Shown piece after piece: positions 19,070-27,095 of a stretch of DNA of 64,000 nucleotides (the stretch's first letter is position 1; every line of letters starts with the position of its first letter). The translations under genes and the position numbers were made by a program. This DNA is from Alphaproteobacteria bacterium (lineage in GTDB: Bacteria; Myxococcota_A; UBA796; GCA-2862545): assembly GCA_020632915.1 (NCBI GenBank), contig JACKEP010000017.1, positions 67,629 through 131,628 on the forward strand, given 5' to 3'. Below the pieces are notes generated by a model. It was given only the letters and a program-made list of their open reading frames with translations. It was not told the DNA's origin and did not search any database.

Positions 19070-20761
19070 TCAGTCGAGCTCGACCGCCTTGGCCAGCCAC
19101 GCCTGGGTGGTCTTGGCGAGCGTGTGGTTGTCGCGGATCCAGGCGAGCGTGCGCTTCTCGACGTCGGTGATGCCCTTGCCGTCCTGCGCGGACTCCACGA
19201 GCTGCTGCACCTGCGCCATCGTGAGCTTGGGGCCGAAGCCCTCGGCCATGTCGAGCAGGTCCTTGGCGTACTTCACGCCGTCGATGGTCTTGTAGGCGCT
19301 GCCCCCCTTGGCCTTGGCCTTGGGCTCCTCGGCGGCGGGCTCCTCGGCGGGTGCGGCCTCGACCGCAGGGGCCTCGGCCTTGGCCTTGGTGGCCTTCTTC
19401 TTGGCGGGCTTGGCCTCGATCGGCTGGTCGTCGCCCTGCACGTCGGTGGGCGCGACGGTGGGCTGGTCGCCACCCTGGAGCACCTCGGGCGCCTCGTGGG
19501 TGACCTTGGCCTTGCCGAGCACGAAGTCGAGGGTGAACTCCTCGAGCAGGCGCTCCTTGAGGTCCTGCAGCGCGCCGTCCTGCTGGAACCAGCCGCGCAC
19601 GGCCTCGATCGACTGGCCGCGGTCGTCGGCGAGCTCCTGGAGCTTGGCCTCGACGTGGTCGTCGGTGACCTCGATCTTCGCCATCGTGGCGACGGCCTCG
19701 AGCAGCAGCCCGCCCTTGGCGGCGAACACCGCCCGCTGGCGGAGGTCGGCCATCTGGGCCTGCGTGAAGCGGATGTTGCGCGGGTCGACGCCCTGGTAGG
19801 ACTGCTGGAGCTTGAACTCCTCGACCAGCATCTGCAGGTTCTGCTCGACCATGCCGGCGGGGATGTCGAACGGGTTGGCGGCGATCAGCGCCTCGAGCAG
19901 GTTGGCGCGGGCCTGGTTGCGGGCCTGCTCCTCGCGGCCCTTCGACAGCTGGCCGGCCACCGCGGTGCGCATCGTGGCGACGTCGGCGTGGCCGATCTCC
20001 TTGGCGAGCGCGTCGTCGAGGGCGGGAGCCTCGTAGGCCTGGATGCCGAGCACCTTGGCCGACACCGCCAGCGTCTTGCCGGCGACGTCGGTGTTGCGGG
20101 CGTCGTCGGCGAAGGTGACCTCGCCGTCCTTGCCGGCGTCGATCTCGAGGCCGGTGAGGAAGTCGCCCAGGCCCTTGAGCCAGGTCTCGCCGAGGGTGCG
20201 CACGAGCGTGCCGGGCTCGGAGACGACGACCTCGTCGCCGTCCTTGACCGTGAGCTCGACCTGCACGGTGTCGCCCAGCTGCACCGCGCGACCCGTGACG
20301 GCCGTCAGGCGGCTCTGGGCCTGGCGCTCGCGCTCGACGGCGGCGTCGATCTCGGCGTCGGTGACCTCCCACTTGGGCCAGTAGACGTCGAGGCCCTCGT
20401 AGGTGTCGCAGGTGACGGCGGGCTTGACCTCGACGCCGATGACGAACGCGAAGTCGACGTTGGCCTTGACCGGGCCCTGGTCGACGACGTTCGGACGGCT
20501 GACGGGCTCGATGCCGTGGTCGGCGATGGCCTTCGTCCACGCGTCCTGGATCAGGTCTCCGGCGACGTCGCGCGCGATGCTGGGGCCGTACTGGGCCTCG
20601 AGCACGCGGCGGGGCACCTTGCCGGCCCGGAAGCCGGGCAGGCGCGCGCGCTTGCCGATGCTGACGTAGGCCTTGTCGAGCGCGCTGCGGACGTCGGCCG
20701 CAGGGATGGTGACGTTGACCTTGCGCGTGTAGGCGTTCTCGTTGACGACTTCGATCTGCAT
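19070..20761 (-). CDS. tig: Trigger factor with extra C-terminal module
   Basis: 563 residues, about 130 longer than usual (around 430). Residues 1-115 are the ribosome-binding domain with the signature GFRAGKVPRRV (43-53); about 150-245 is the FKBP-like PPIase domain; about 245-425 is the chaperone region. An added Ala/Lys/Glu/Pro-rich linker (about 428-487) leads to a 75-residue globular module (488-563) containing DGKGITDVEKRTLAWIRDN. Trigger factor binds nascent chains at the ribosome exit. Order tig-clpP-clpX-lon is classical. The tail function is unknown. Confidence 0.93.
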   Translation of the reverse strand: MQIEVVNENAYTRKVNVTIPAADVRSALDKAYVSIGKRARLPGFRAGKVPRRVLEAQYGPSIARDVAGDLIQDAWTKAIADHGIEPVSRPNVVDQGPVKANVDFAFVIGVEVKPAVTCDTYEGLDVYWPKWEVTDAEIDAAVERERQAQSRLTAVTGRAVQLGDTVQVELTVKDGDEVVVSEPGTLVRTLGETWLKGLGDFLTGLEIDAGKDGEVTFADDARNTDVAGKTLAVSAKVLGIQAYEAPALDDALAKEIGHADVATMRTAVAGQLSKGREEQARNQARANLLEALIAANPFDIPAGMVEQNLQMLVEEFKLQQSYQGVDPRNIRFTQAQMADLRQRAVFAAKGGLLLEAVATMAKIEVTDDHVEAKLQELADDRGQSIEAVRGWFQQDGALQDLKERLLEEFTLDFVLGKAKVTHEAPEVLQGGDQPTVAPTDVQGDDQPIEAKPAKKKATKAKAEAPAVEAAPAEEPAAEEPKAKAKGGSAYKTIDGVKYAKDLLDMAEGFGPKLTMAQVQQLVESAQDGKGITDVEKRTLAWIRDNHTLAKTTQAWLAKAVELD

Positions 20762-20930
20762 CTTGGACCCGCGTCCGCCGAGCCCGCGACGGGCCCGTTG
20801 CGCTGGGTGATCCGGGGACCCGGATCACGGGATGACGACGTTCGCCGGCAGGGCCGGTTCCCGACGGTGTGAGCGCGGTTGTGGCGATCCGCGCCGTGGA
20901 GAGGTTCTCGAAAGGCTGTGGAGGAGTGCG

Positions 20931-21015
20931 TGGTGCGAGAAGGGGGACTCGAACCCCCACGGGTTGCCCCACCGGAACCTAAATCCGGCGCGTCTGCCAG
21001 TTCCGCCATTCTCGC
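20931..21015 (-). tRNA. tRNA-Leu (anticodon TAG)
   Basis: 85-base class II tRNA on the minus strand with a long variable arm (GGTGGGGCAACCCGT region). The acceptor GCGAGAA pairs with TTCTCGC. Anticodon loop TTTAGGT gives TAG. The 3' CCA is encoded. Confidence 0.95.
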
Positions 21016-21050
21016 GAAGCAACGCCGCGAGATCGGTGGGGTCACCGCCC

Positions 21051-21080
21051 CGGAGACGAGTCTCCGAGACGAAGTCTCGG
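21051..21080. repeat. Two abutting short hairpins
   Basis: CGGAGAC-GA-GTCTCCG (21051-21066) and CCGAGAC-GAA-GTCTCGG (21064-21080) share three bases, so they are mutually exclusive or stacked. They lie in the 356-bp non-coding stretch between tRNA-Leu and tRNA-Lys, upstream of tRNA-Leu on its strand. A terminator for the His/Lys unit or a processing signal is possible. Confidence 0.45.
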
Positions 21081-21215
21081 AAACGAAGAAACGGCCGCAG
21101 CGTGCCGAGCACACCGCGACCGCCGTCCCGTCGCTACCGGACCGCCCCGGCACCCATCGTTCGGGAGGCGACGATCCGCGCCGCCGAGGCACCGTAGCCG
21201 CGAGCCCGACGCTAC

Positions 21216-21300
21216 GCCGAGCCGGCCGCAACCCCGAGCCGGTCGCAACGCCGAACCAGTCGCAACGCCGAACCGGTCGCAACCCCGACCCGGCCCCAAT
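21216..21300. repeat. Five tandem copies of a 17-bp repeat
   Basis: Units begin at 21216, 21233, 21250, 21267 and 21284, with consensus SCCGAACCGGTCGCAAC. The inner copies differ at only one to three positions and the last is most diverged. They sit in the non-coding 21016-21371 gap between tRNA genes, contain CCGGTCG/CCGGCCG partial palindromes, and have no convincing coding frame. The repeats are contiguous with no spacers, so this is not a CRISPR array. Confidence 0.8.
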
Positions 21301-21313
21301 CCCCACCCCGCAA

Positions 21314-21357
21314 GCACCCCGCCCCGGCGGGGTGCGCGCAGCGAGGCTCCGCCTCGC
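21314..21357 (-). terminator. Two strong hairpins downstream of tRNA-His/tRNA-Lys
   Basis: GCACCCCGCC-CC-GGCGGGGTGC (21314-21335) and GCGAGGC-TCC-GCCTCGC (21341-21357), the latter 14 bp past the 3' end of tRNA-Lys on the minus strand. They most likely terminate the tRNA-His/tRNA-Lys transcript, although no T-tract follows. Confidence 0.6.
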
Positions 21358-21371
21358 GAAGCAAATAAGTA

Positions 21372-21444
21372 TGGGCCCACCAGGACTCGAACCTGGAACC
21401 TGCGGATTAAGAGTCCGATGCTCTACCAATTGAGCTATAGGCCC
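21372..21444 (-). tRNA. tRNA-Lys (anticodon CTT)
   Basis: The minus-strand acceptor GGGCCTA pairs with TGGGCCC. Anticodon loop CTCTTAA gives CTT. T-arm CAGGTTCGAGTCCTG. No CCA is encoded. It lies 15 bp downstream of tRNA-His. Confidence 0.95.
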
Positions 21445-21459
21445 GTGGAAAAGATCGAG

Positions 21460-21534
21460 GGTGAACAGTGGGTTTTGAACCCACGACCTCCGGAACCACA
21501 ATCCGGCGCTCTAACCAACTGAGCTATGCTCACC
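21460..21534 (-). tRNA. tRNA-His (anticodon GTG)
   Basis: The minus-strand acceptor GTGAGCA pairs with TGTTCAC. The extra G at position -1 faces C73, the hallmark of tRNA-His. Anticodon loop TTGTGGT gives GTG. No CCA is encoded. It is the first gene of the His-Lys pair and is divergent from the IMPase gene at 21681. Confidence 0.95.
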
Positions 21535-21680
21535 GCGACGCCCACGGGAGACGGGTCCCCCGCGCGCGCCACCCGTTCTTACCCGTCCCGCGGTCGCTGG
21601 CAAGGATCCGCGTCACGAACGGCCCCGCCCTCCGGGCGCGCCCCCGAGGCCCACGATACGCCCGCCGGGTGTCGGCCCCG

Positions 21681-22490
21681 ATGTCACCAGCACAGCAGGC
21701 CTGTCCCGACGCCCGCGCGCCGTTGCTCGCCCACGTCCTCAAGGAGGCGGGGCGCGCCGCCCTCGCTCATCGTCGCGAGGGAGAGGTGCACCTCAAGGCC
21801 GACGGGTCCAAGGTCACCGACGGCGATCTCGCGGCCCACGAGATCATCCTCGAGGGCCTGACGCGCGCCTTCCCCGGCGAGGCCGTGCTCAGCGAGGAGG
21901 GCGCGGCCCTGCCGCCCGGCACCACCGGCCCCGTCTGGTACGTCGACCCCATCGACGGCACCGGCGCCTACACCGAGGGCCTCGCCCACTGGGGTCCCAC
22001 CGTCGCCCGCGTCGTCGACGGCCAGCTCGACGTCGGCGCGTTCTACGAGCCCCGCCTCGACCGCTACTGGTTCGCCGCTGCGGGCGGCGGCGCGTGGCGC
22101 GACGGCGAGCGGCTCGCGCCCCCCGAGCCGGGTCCCACCACGCCCGATCGCACGCTCTACCTGCCGTCGTTCGTCCACCACTTCCCGGTCATCGACTGGC
22201 GCGGCAAGACCCGCGCGCTCGGCTGCACCGCCGCCCACCTCGCCCAGGTGGCCGGTGGCGGTGGCGCGGCCACCGTCGTACCTCAATGGAAGCTGTGGGA
22301 CGTCGGCGCGGGGATCCTGCTGGTGCGTGAGGCAGGACGCGTGGTGGTGGACTTGTCGGGGGCCCCGTTCGATCCCATGGTGGAGCCCGGCGCACCCTTC
22401 GTGGCCGCGGCGCCGACCATCGTGCAACCCCTCGTCGAGGCGTTCCAGAGCGCGCTGCAGCGCGCCCTCGACAGTCAGCCCAGGACCTGA
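21681..22490 (+). CDS. Inositol monophosphatase family phosphatase
   Basis: 269 residues from ATG 21681. Metal-site motifs of the family are present: LKADGSKVTDGD (38-49), LSEEG (70-74), DPIDGT (89-94) and WDVGAGILLVREAG near the C-terminus. Members hydrolyse inositol phosphate, histidinol phosphate, 3'-phosphoadenosine 5'-phosphate or fructose-1,6-bisphosphate. The DGS-x-VT motif is closest to histidinol-phosphatase and CysQ-type members, but the substrate is not settled. The sigma factor gene follows 4 bp later, so the two are probably co-transcribed. Confidence 0.85.
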   Translation: MSPAQQACPDARAPLLAHVLKEAGRAALAHRREGEVHLKADGSKVTDGDLAAHEIILEGLTRAFPGEAVLSEEGAALPPGTTGPVWYVDPIDGTGAYTEGLAHWGPTVARVVDGQLDVGAFYEPRLDRYWFAAAGGGAWRDGERLAPPEPGPTTPDRTLYLPSFVHHFPVIDWRGKTRALGCTAAHLAQVAGGGGAATVVPQWKLWDVGAGILLVREAGRVVVDLSGAPFDPMVEPGAPFVAAAPTIVQPLVEAFQSALQRALDSQPRT

Positions 22491-22494
22491 TCCC

Positions 22495-23424
22495 ATGTCC
22501 AACGACGAGAACACGGAGCTGACGCCTCGGTCCGAGTCGCGGCCGTCGTCCCAGCGCGACGACCTGTTCGCGGCCTACCTGTCGGAGGTCCGTCGCTACC
22601 CGATCCTGTCGCAGGAGGAGGAGCGCGAGGTGGCGATCCGCTACCACGAGTTCGGCGACAAGGACGCGGCCGAGAAGCTGATCACGTCCAACCTGCGGCT
22701 CGTCATCAAGATCGCGTTCCAGTACCACCGCCAGTGGGCCAACGTCCTCGACCTCATCCAGGAAGGCAACGTCGGCCTCGTCGAGGCGCTGTCGCGCTAC
22801 GATCCGTACCGGGAGATCCGCTTCTCCAGCTACGCCCAGTACTGGATCCGGGCCATGATCCTCCGGTTCCTGCTCGACAACTTCCGCCTCGTGCGCCTGG
22901 GCTCCACCCGCGCCGGCCGCAAGCTGTTCTTCCAGCTCCAGAAGGAGCGCGACCGCCTCGTCGCCGAGGGCATCGACCCCACCGAGGCCCGCCTCGCCGA
23001 GCGCCTGGGCGTCGCCCCCAAGGAGATCCGCGCCGTCGAGCAGCACATGCGTGCGCCGGCCCTGTCGTTCCACGCCCCCGCCGGCGAGGACGAGGACGGC
23101 CGCAGCCTCGCCGAGGTCGTGCCCGAGGCCACCCCCAACAACCCCGAGAACAACACCGCCCGCAGCGAGCTCGGCTCGATGGTCAAGGAGCGGCTCGACG
23201 CGTTCGCCACCACGCTCACCGACGAGCGCGAGCGCATCATCTGGCGCCGCCGCCTCGTCGCCACCGACCCCGAGTCGCTCTCCACGCTGGGCGAGGAGTT
23301 CGGCGTGAGCAAGGAGCGCGTCCGCCAGGTCGAGGCCCGGATCAAGAAGCGGCTGAAGGCCTACCTGGAGGGCGAGCTCGGCGACGAGATCGGCTTCGAG
23401 TTCGACGTGCCCGACGAGGACTGA
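22495..23424 (+). CDS. rpoH: RNA polymerase sigma factor, RpoH (sigma-32) group
   Basis: 309 residues. Region 1.2 begins FAAYLSEVRRYPILSQEEE. Region 2 has NLRLVIKIAFQYHRQW, then DLIQEGNVGLVEALSRYDP and the -10 recognition and melting helix FSSYAQYWIRAMIL. Region 4.2 is the HTH LGEEFGVSKERVRQVEARI. It lacks region 1.1 and is the size of heat-shock-type sigma-70 group 3 factors; myxobacteria carry several (SigB/SigC/RpoH). The promoter set is unknown. An acidic 20-residue tail ends the protein. Confidence 0.85.
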   Translation: MSNDENTELTPRSESRPSSQRDDLFAAYLSEVRRYPILSQEEEREVAIRYHEFGDKDAAEKLITSNLRLVIKIAFQYHRQWANVLDLIQEGNVGLVEALSRYDPYREIRFSSYAQYWIRAMILRFLLDNFRLVRLGSTRAGRKLFFQLQKERDRLVAEGIDPTEARLAERLGVAPKEIRAVEQHMRAPALSFHAPAGEDEDGRSLAEVVPEATPNNPENNTARSELGSMVKERLDAFATTLTDERERIIWRRRLVATDPESLSTLGEEFGVSKERVRQVEARIKKRLKAYLEGELGDEIGFEFDVPDED

Positions 23425-23439
23425 CGCCGCGCCTCCCCC

Positions 23440-24426
23440 TCAGTCCTCCACCACCACCAGGCTGCGGATCAGCGGCGACCGCAGGCTCGTCTCCTTCGGG
23501 CCGGACTTGCCGTGCACCGCCACCAGGCCTGCGCGCAGCAGGGCGAAGTCGGGCTCCTGGTCGAAGGGCTGCGTGCCCTGGGCGAGGAGCTCCAGGCGGT
23601 CGGCGAGCTGGGACCGGGCGGAGACGATGTCGACGGCCTCGGCGAGCTCGCGCATCATCGGCCCGAGCGCCTCGCGCACGCCGTAGGGATCGGTGGCCCC
23701 GCCCGCGAGGCAGACCTGGCGCAGGAACGCCGGCACCGGACCCACCGCGTCGACGAGCTCGGCGAGCTGCTCGGGATCGCCGGCGCCGAGCAGCTCGGCG
23801 GCCATCGTGCGGGACTCCTGCACCGTGGGGTCGGGCAGGAAGAACGACATCGCGTGGGGCATGTCGAGGCTCTGGCCGCCGATGCGGCACGCCACCACCA
23901 GCAGCGGCGACGTGCCCGGCGTCATCTCGGTGCGGGCCTCGGCGAACGCGTCACACAGGTCCTGCAGGCGCTCGTAGCCGAGCAGGTCGGCGCCCAGGCA
24001 CAGCAGCGCCTTGCGCCGACGCTTCGCGCGGGCCTTGTGCAGCACCATCGCGGTCTGCACGCGGAACGACTCCCGCGACGTGGACACCATGGCCTTGGGG
24101 GCCCCACCGACACCCAGCGCGCGGCCCAGCAGGTCGGGCAGGCGCGTGGCGGCCTCGCCCGACCGGGCCAGCACCGACAGGTCGAGCACGCTGGCGTCGA
24201 TCGGCCGCTCGGAGACCTGCAGGTCGATGGCGATGTCGTGGAGCCACCACGGGATCGCCGACCACCGCGCGTGACGCACGATCACCGGGCGCCCGGTCTG
24301 GAGCGCGCCGCGGACCAGTCGGGCGGCCCGCGCGCGCGGCGCCTCCTCCACCCGGAGCTGGTTCGGGTCGAAGGCGACGCGGTTGCGACCCCGCAGCAGG
24401 CGGATGCGACGATCGAGGCGGTTCAT
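23440..24426 (-). CDS. AAA/STAND-like protein lacking a recognisable P-loop
   Basis: 328 residues, not confidently assigned. The layout resembles small AAA-like ATPases: GRPVIVRHARWSAIPWW (about 45-61) sits where the Walker A should be but has no GxxxxGK; KALLCLGADLL (near 143-153) takes the Walker B place without DE; PLLVVACRIG resembles sensor 1; GPVPAFLRQVC the lid helix; and the end RSPLIRSLVVV resembles the closing winged helix. It would therefore be catalytically dead, if the fold is right. It is divergent from the winged-helix gene at 24505 across 78 bp and convergent with the sigma gene. Confidence 0.4.
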   Translation of the reverse strand: MNRLDRRIRLLRGRNRVAFDPNQLRVEEAPRARAARLVRGALQTGRPVIVRHARWSAIPWWLHDIAIDLQVSERPIDASVLDLSVLARSGEAATRLPDLLGRALGVGGAPKAMVSTSRESFRVQTAMVLHKARAKRRRKALLCLGADLLGYERLQDLCDAFAEARTEMTPGTSPLLVVACRIGGQSLDMPHAMSFFLPDPTVQESRTMAAELLGAGDPEQLAELVDAVGPVPAFLRQVCLAGGATDPYGVREALGPMMRELAEAVDIVSARSQLADRLELLAQGTQPFDQEPDFALLRAGLVAVHGKSGPKETSLRSPLIRSLVVVED

Positions 24427-24504
24427 GGCTCCCCGGGTGGCGCCGGTGACGGGACGGACGCGCGGCGGGACTGTATCATCGGCTGCCTCGCGCGCAGGTG
24501 AGCC

Positions 24505-26193
24505 TTGATCGACAGCCAGGACGACGATCCGTCGGACCGCCTCCGGCCCGACCTCGTGCCCAACGCCAACAGCCCCCAGCTCCTCACCCACCTGCTCGAG
24601 ATGGTCGCCCGCGGCGTGCGCTCGTCGCGCGGGCTGCAGGAGGCGCTGGGCGTCGACCAGCGCACCGTCCGCTACTACGTGCAGGCCGGGGTGTGGCTCG
24701 GCTGGCTCGTCGACGGCGCCGACCCGCTGCTCACCCCCGACGGCCTCGGCTACGTCTATGCCGGCGCCTCCCGCCGCGAGCACTACGCCCGCGCCGTCGC
24801 CGACCAGCCGTTCGTCGCCGCGCTGCTCGCACGCACCGGCGGCCGGCCGCCCACCGACGCCGAGCTCTCCCGCGCCATCTCCGCGGCGGACCCGTCCCTC
24901 GCGCCGTCCACCGTCGCCCGCCGCGTCAGCGCCGTCCGCGGGCTGATCGCCCCGTACCTCGATCACCGCAAGACGCTGCCCGAGCCGGCGCCCGAGGAGG
25001 GCCAGCTCCTGCTGCCTCTGGCCCAGGCCCCCCAGGTCGAGCCCGACCCGCCGCTCACCAAGGCGGCCGGGCGGTCGTTCAGCCCCGACATCTACCGCTA
25101 CGTCCTCTGCTTCCTCCTCGACCACGGCGAGCTCACCCTCGGCCACGTGCGCGGCCTGCTCGACCGGGCCGGCGCGGGCGACGTGCCCATCGGCGGCTAC
25201 GTCGACCTCGCCCTGGAGCGCGGGGACGCCGTGCGGGTCGACGAGCGCCTCGTGGTCACGGCCGGTGCCGTCGCCCGACGGGAGCTCGCCGAGTCGACCG
25301 CCGCGGTGATCCTGTCGGACGGTGGCTGGCGCACCCACCTCGACACGCTGCGCGCCGCCCTGGCCACCGACGCCGAGGGCGCCGTGCGGGCCACCGGACG
25401 CTACCGCCTCTGGAACCGTCGCCTGCTGGGACGCGAGCTGTCGGCCGCCACCCTCGAGCCCGACCTCGCCCGCGTGCTCCGCGACCGCAGCCTCGCGTCG
25501 TGGCCGCGCACCACCGGCGCCGAGCCCATCGCCCCGCCCGCCGTGCCCGAGCCCTTCCTCGACGTCTGGGAGCGCCCCGACCTGATCGTGGCGCTGCCGC
25601 CGTCGCTGGTCCAACTCTGGGAGGGCGTGGCCGGCGTCAACCGCCGCCTCCGCAACGCCCGCCACCGCGCCGACGCCGTGGGCACGCCCACGGTCGCCTA
25701 CCGCCCGTCCGTGGCGCACGGCGGCCTCCTCCATCCCGGCGAGCCGCTGCCGCGCGCCGTCCCCGATCAGCGCACGCTGCGTCAGCGCCTCGTGCTGCAC
25801 GCGCCGTACGTCGCCCTGACGGTGGCCCTGCTGTACCTGCACCGCGCGGCGGAGCCCACGCTCGAGATCCGTCACGAAGACGGCACCTGGCAGGTCCGAC
25901 GCCAGCGGGCCCGGATGGGGGCCCTGCTCGACGTCCTCGACGGCTTCGCACGCTCCCGGTCGTGGCGGGTGTCGCGGCGCGCCCGCGGCGCGGTCACCGA
26001 CGAGGTGCTCGTCGGGCTGCTCGACCGCCTCGGCCTCGCCGTGGGCCTGGGCGACCGGCTCGTGCTCGACGACGGCTTCTTCGCCCAGCTCCGCCACGAC
26101 GACGAGGACGGCCTCGTCCGCCTCAAGCTCGACCCCCTCGCCCGCGCGCTGGGCGCCTGGGTGGACGGCCTGCGCGGCGAGGCGGGGGCGTGA
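24505..26193 (+). CDS. Large protein with two winged-helix-like domains, unknown function
   Basis: 562 residues from a TTG start. Residues about 25-155 resemble the winged-helix module found beside restriction and AAA-linked nucleases (DUF7226-type): an HTH LGVDQRTVRYYVQAGVWLG, then LTPDGLGY, and the ending VARRVSAVRGLIAPYL. Residues about 190-265 look like a second winged helix (SPDIYRYVLCFLLDHGELT). The remaining 300 residues are helical with no motif recognised, and no nuclease site was seen. It overlaps the next gene by 4 bp. A DNA-binding role is inferred. Confidence 0.45.
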   Translation: MIDSQDDDPSDRLRPDLVPNANSPQLLTHLLEMVARGVRSSRGLQEALGVDQRTVRYYVQAGVWLGWLVDGADPLLTPDGLGYVYAGASRREHYARAVADQPFVAALLARTGGRPPTDAELSRAISAADPSLAPSTVARRVSAVRGLIAPYLDHRKTLPEPAPEEGQLLLPLAQAPQVEPDPPLTKAAGRSFSPDIYRYVLCFLLDHGELTLGHVRGLLDRAGAGDVPIGGYVDLALERGDAVRVDERLVVTAGAVARRELAESTAAVILSDGGWRTHLDTLRAALATDAEGAVRATGRYRLWNRRLLGRELSAATLEPDLARVLRDRSLASWPRTTGAEPIAPPAVPEPFLDVWERPDLIVALPPSLVQLWEGVAGVNRRLRNARHRADAVGTPTVAYRPSVAHGGLLHPGEPLPRAVPDQRTLRQRLVLHAPYVALTVALLYLHRAAEPTLEIRHEDGTWQVRRQRARMGALLDVLDGFARSRSWRVSRRARGAVTDEVLVGLLDRLGLAVGLGDRLVLDDGFFAQLRHDDEDGLVRLKLDPLARALGAWVDGLRGEAGA

Positions 26194-26573
26194 GTCCACC
26201 GTCCCTGCCGCTGTTCGTGTACGGGACGCTGATGCGGAGCGGCAGCCAGGCCGCGCTCGTGGGCGACCGTCCCCGCCAGCCGGGCTGGATCCACGGCACG
26301 CTCTTCCACCTGCCCGCCGGCTACCCGGCCGTGGTGCCCGGCGGTGACGACCCGGTCCACGGCGAGTGGCTTCCCCCCGTACCGGATGCCGTCCTGCGCG
26401 CGCTCGACCGGTACGAGGGGGTGCCGGAGGGGTTGTACCGGCGCATCACCCTGCCGGTGCACACCACCACCGGCGTCCTGCCCGCCTGGGTGTGGGTCAT
26501 GGACGACCCCCGGGCCCGCGGCGGCGTGGTGATCCCCTCAGGTCGATGGCGCCCGATCCGACAACGTGGGTGA
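26190..26573 (+). CDS. Gamma-glutamylcyclotransferase-like (AIG2 family) protein
   Basis: 127 residues. The substrate loop LFVYGTLMRSG (8-18) is the family signature, with PAGYPAVVPG in the middle and DRYEGVPEGLYRR supplying an acidic site. Members convert gamma-glutamyl dipeptides or amines to 5-oxoproline. The GTG start is inside the stop of the upstream winged-helix gene (GTGA). Whether the pair is functionally linked is unknown. Confidence 0.85.
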   Translation: MSPPSLPLFVYGTLMRSGSQAALVGDRPRQPGWIHGTLFHLPAGYPAVVPGGDDPVHGEWLPPVPDAVLRALDRYEGVPEGLYRRITLPVHTTTGVLPAWVWVMDDPRARGGVVIPSGRWRPIRQRG

Positions 26574-26610
26574 CCGGATCCGCGACGTCCCCCGGGGGGG
26601 TCGGCGCGCG

Positions 26611-26638
26611 TTGACGGTGCTCACATGTGAGTGATAGC
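26611..26638 (+). promoter_or_regulatory. Candidate promoter containing the palindrome CTCACATGTGAG
   Basis: TTGACG at 26611-26616 and GATAGC at 26633-26638, spaced 16 bp, form a sigma-70-like promoter for the coiled-coil gene at 26696. A perfect 12-bp palindrome (26620-26631) fills the spacer, where a bound repressor would block RNA polymerase. Confidence 0.55.
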
Positions 26639-26695
26639 GTCGCCCTGGCGCCCCCGAACCCCGGGGGAGCCCCGTAGCTTCGTGGAGCAGTCCGG

Positions 26696-27013
26696 ATGTC
26701 CAATGGCGATCACATGAGCCTCCAGGCGATCCACGACCAGCTCGGTGCCGTCCTCGAGGATCGCGTCACCGAGCTGATGACGCACATCAAGACGGCCCAG
26801 GCCCTGTCCCGCCAGATCGCGCGTACCGAAGAGGAGATCGAGCGTCAGCGCCGCCTCCGCGAGACGCTCGAGGCCGACCTCGGCCCGATGCGCAAGGAGG
26901 CCGACGAGCTGGCCGCCGCCACCGAGCAGCTGGCGTCGAAGGTCAAGGGTGCCAAGGGGGCCGTCGAGCGCCTCAAGGCCCTGCGCGACGAGCTCTCCGC
27001 GATGGACACCTGA
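26696..27013 (+). CDS. Short coiled-coil protein
   Basis: 105 residues, almost entirely heptad-patterned: two long helices from about 8-60 and 60-102, rich in Glu, Arg, Ala and Leu (for example RTEEEIERQRRLRETLEADL). There is no signal peptide and no known domain. GGAG lies upstream. The promoter-palindrome at 26611-26638 probably controls it. The large TPR gene starts 82 bp downstream and may share its transcript. Confidence 0.6.
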   Translation: MSNGDHMSLQAIHDQLGAVLEDRVTELMTHIKTAQALSRQIARTEEEIERQRRLRETLEADLGPMRKEADELAAATEQLASKVKGAKGAVERLKALRDELSAMDT

Positions 27014-27095
27014 CGGGGATGTTCGCCACGTCGTCCGCCTCACGCGAATCCAGCGCCTCCAGCGCCCGCGCCGGCAGACCGACCAGGGAGGTTCG

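Noticed and set aside
21216..21300. CRISPR array
   Set aside because: The repeats are 17 bp and directly contiguous, with no spacers and no cas genes.
21372..21680. Integration site at the tRNA-Lys/tRNA-His genes
   Set aside because: No integrase gene or duplicated tRNA 3' end was seen, and neighbouring genes are ordinary chromosomal ones.
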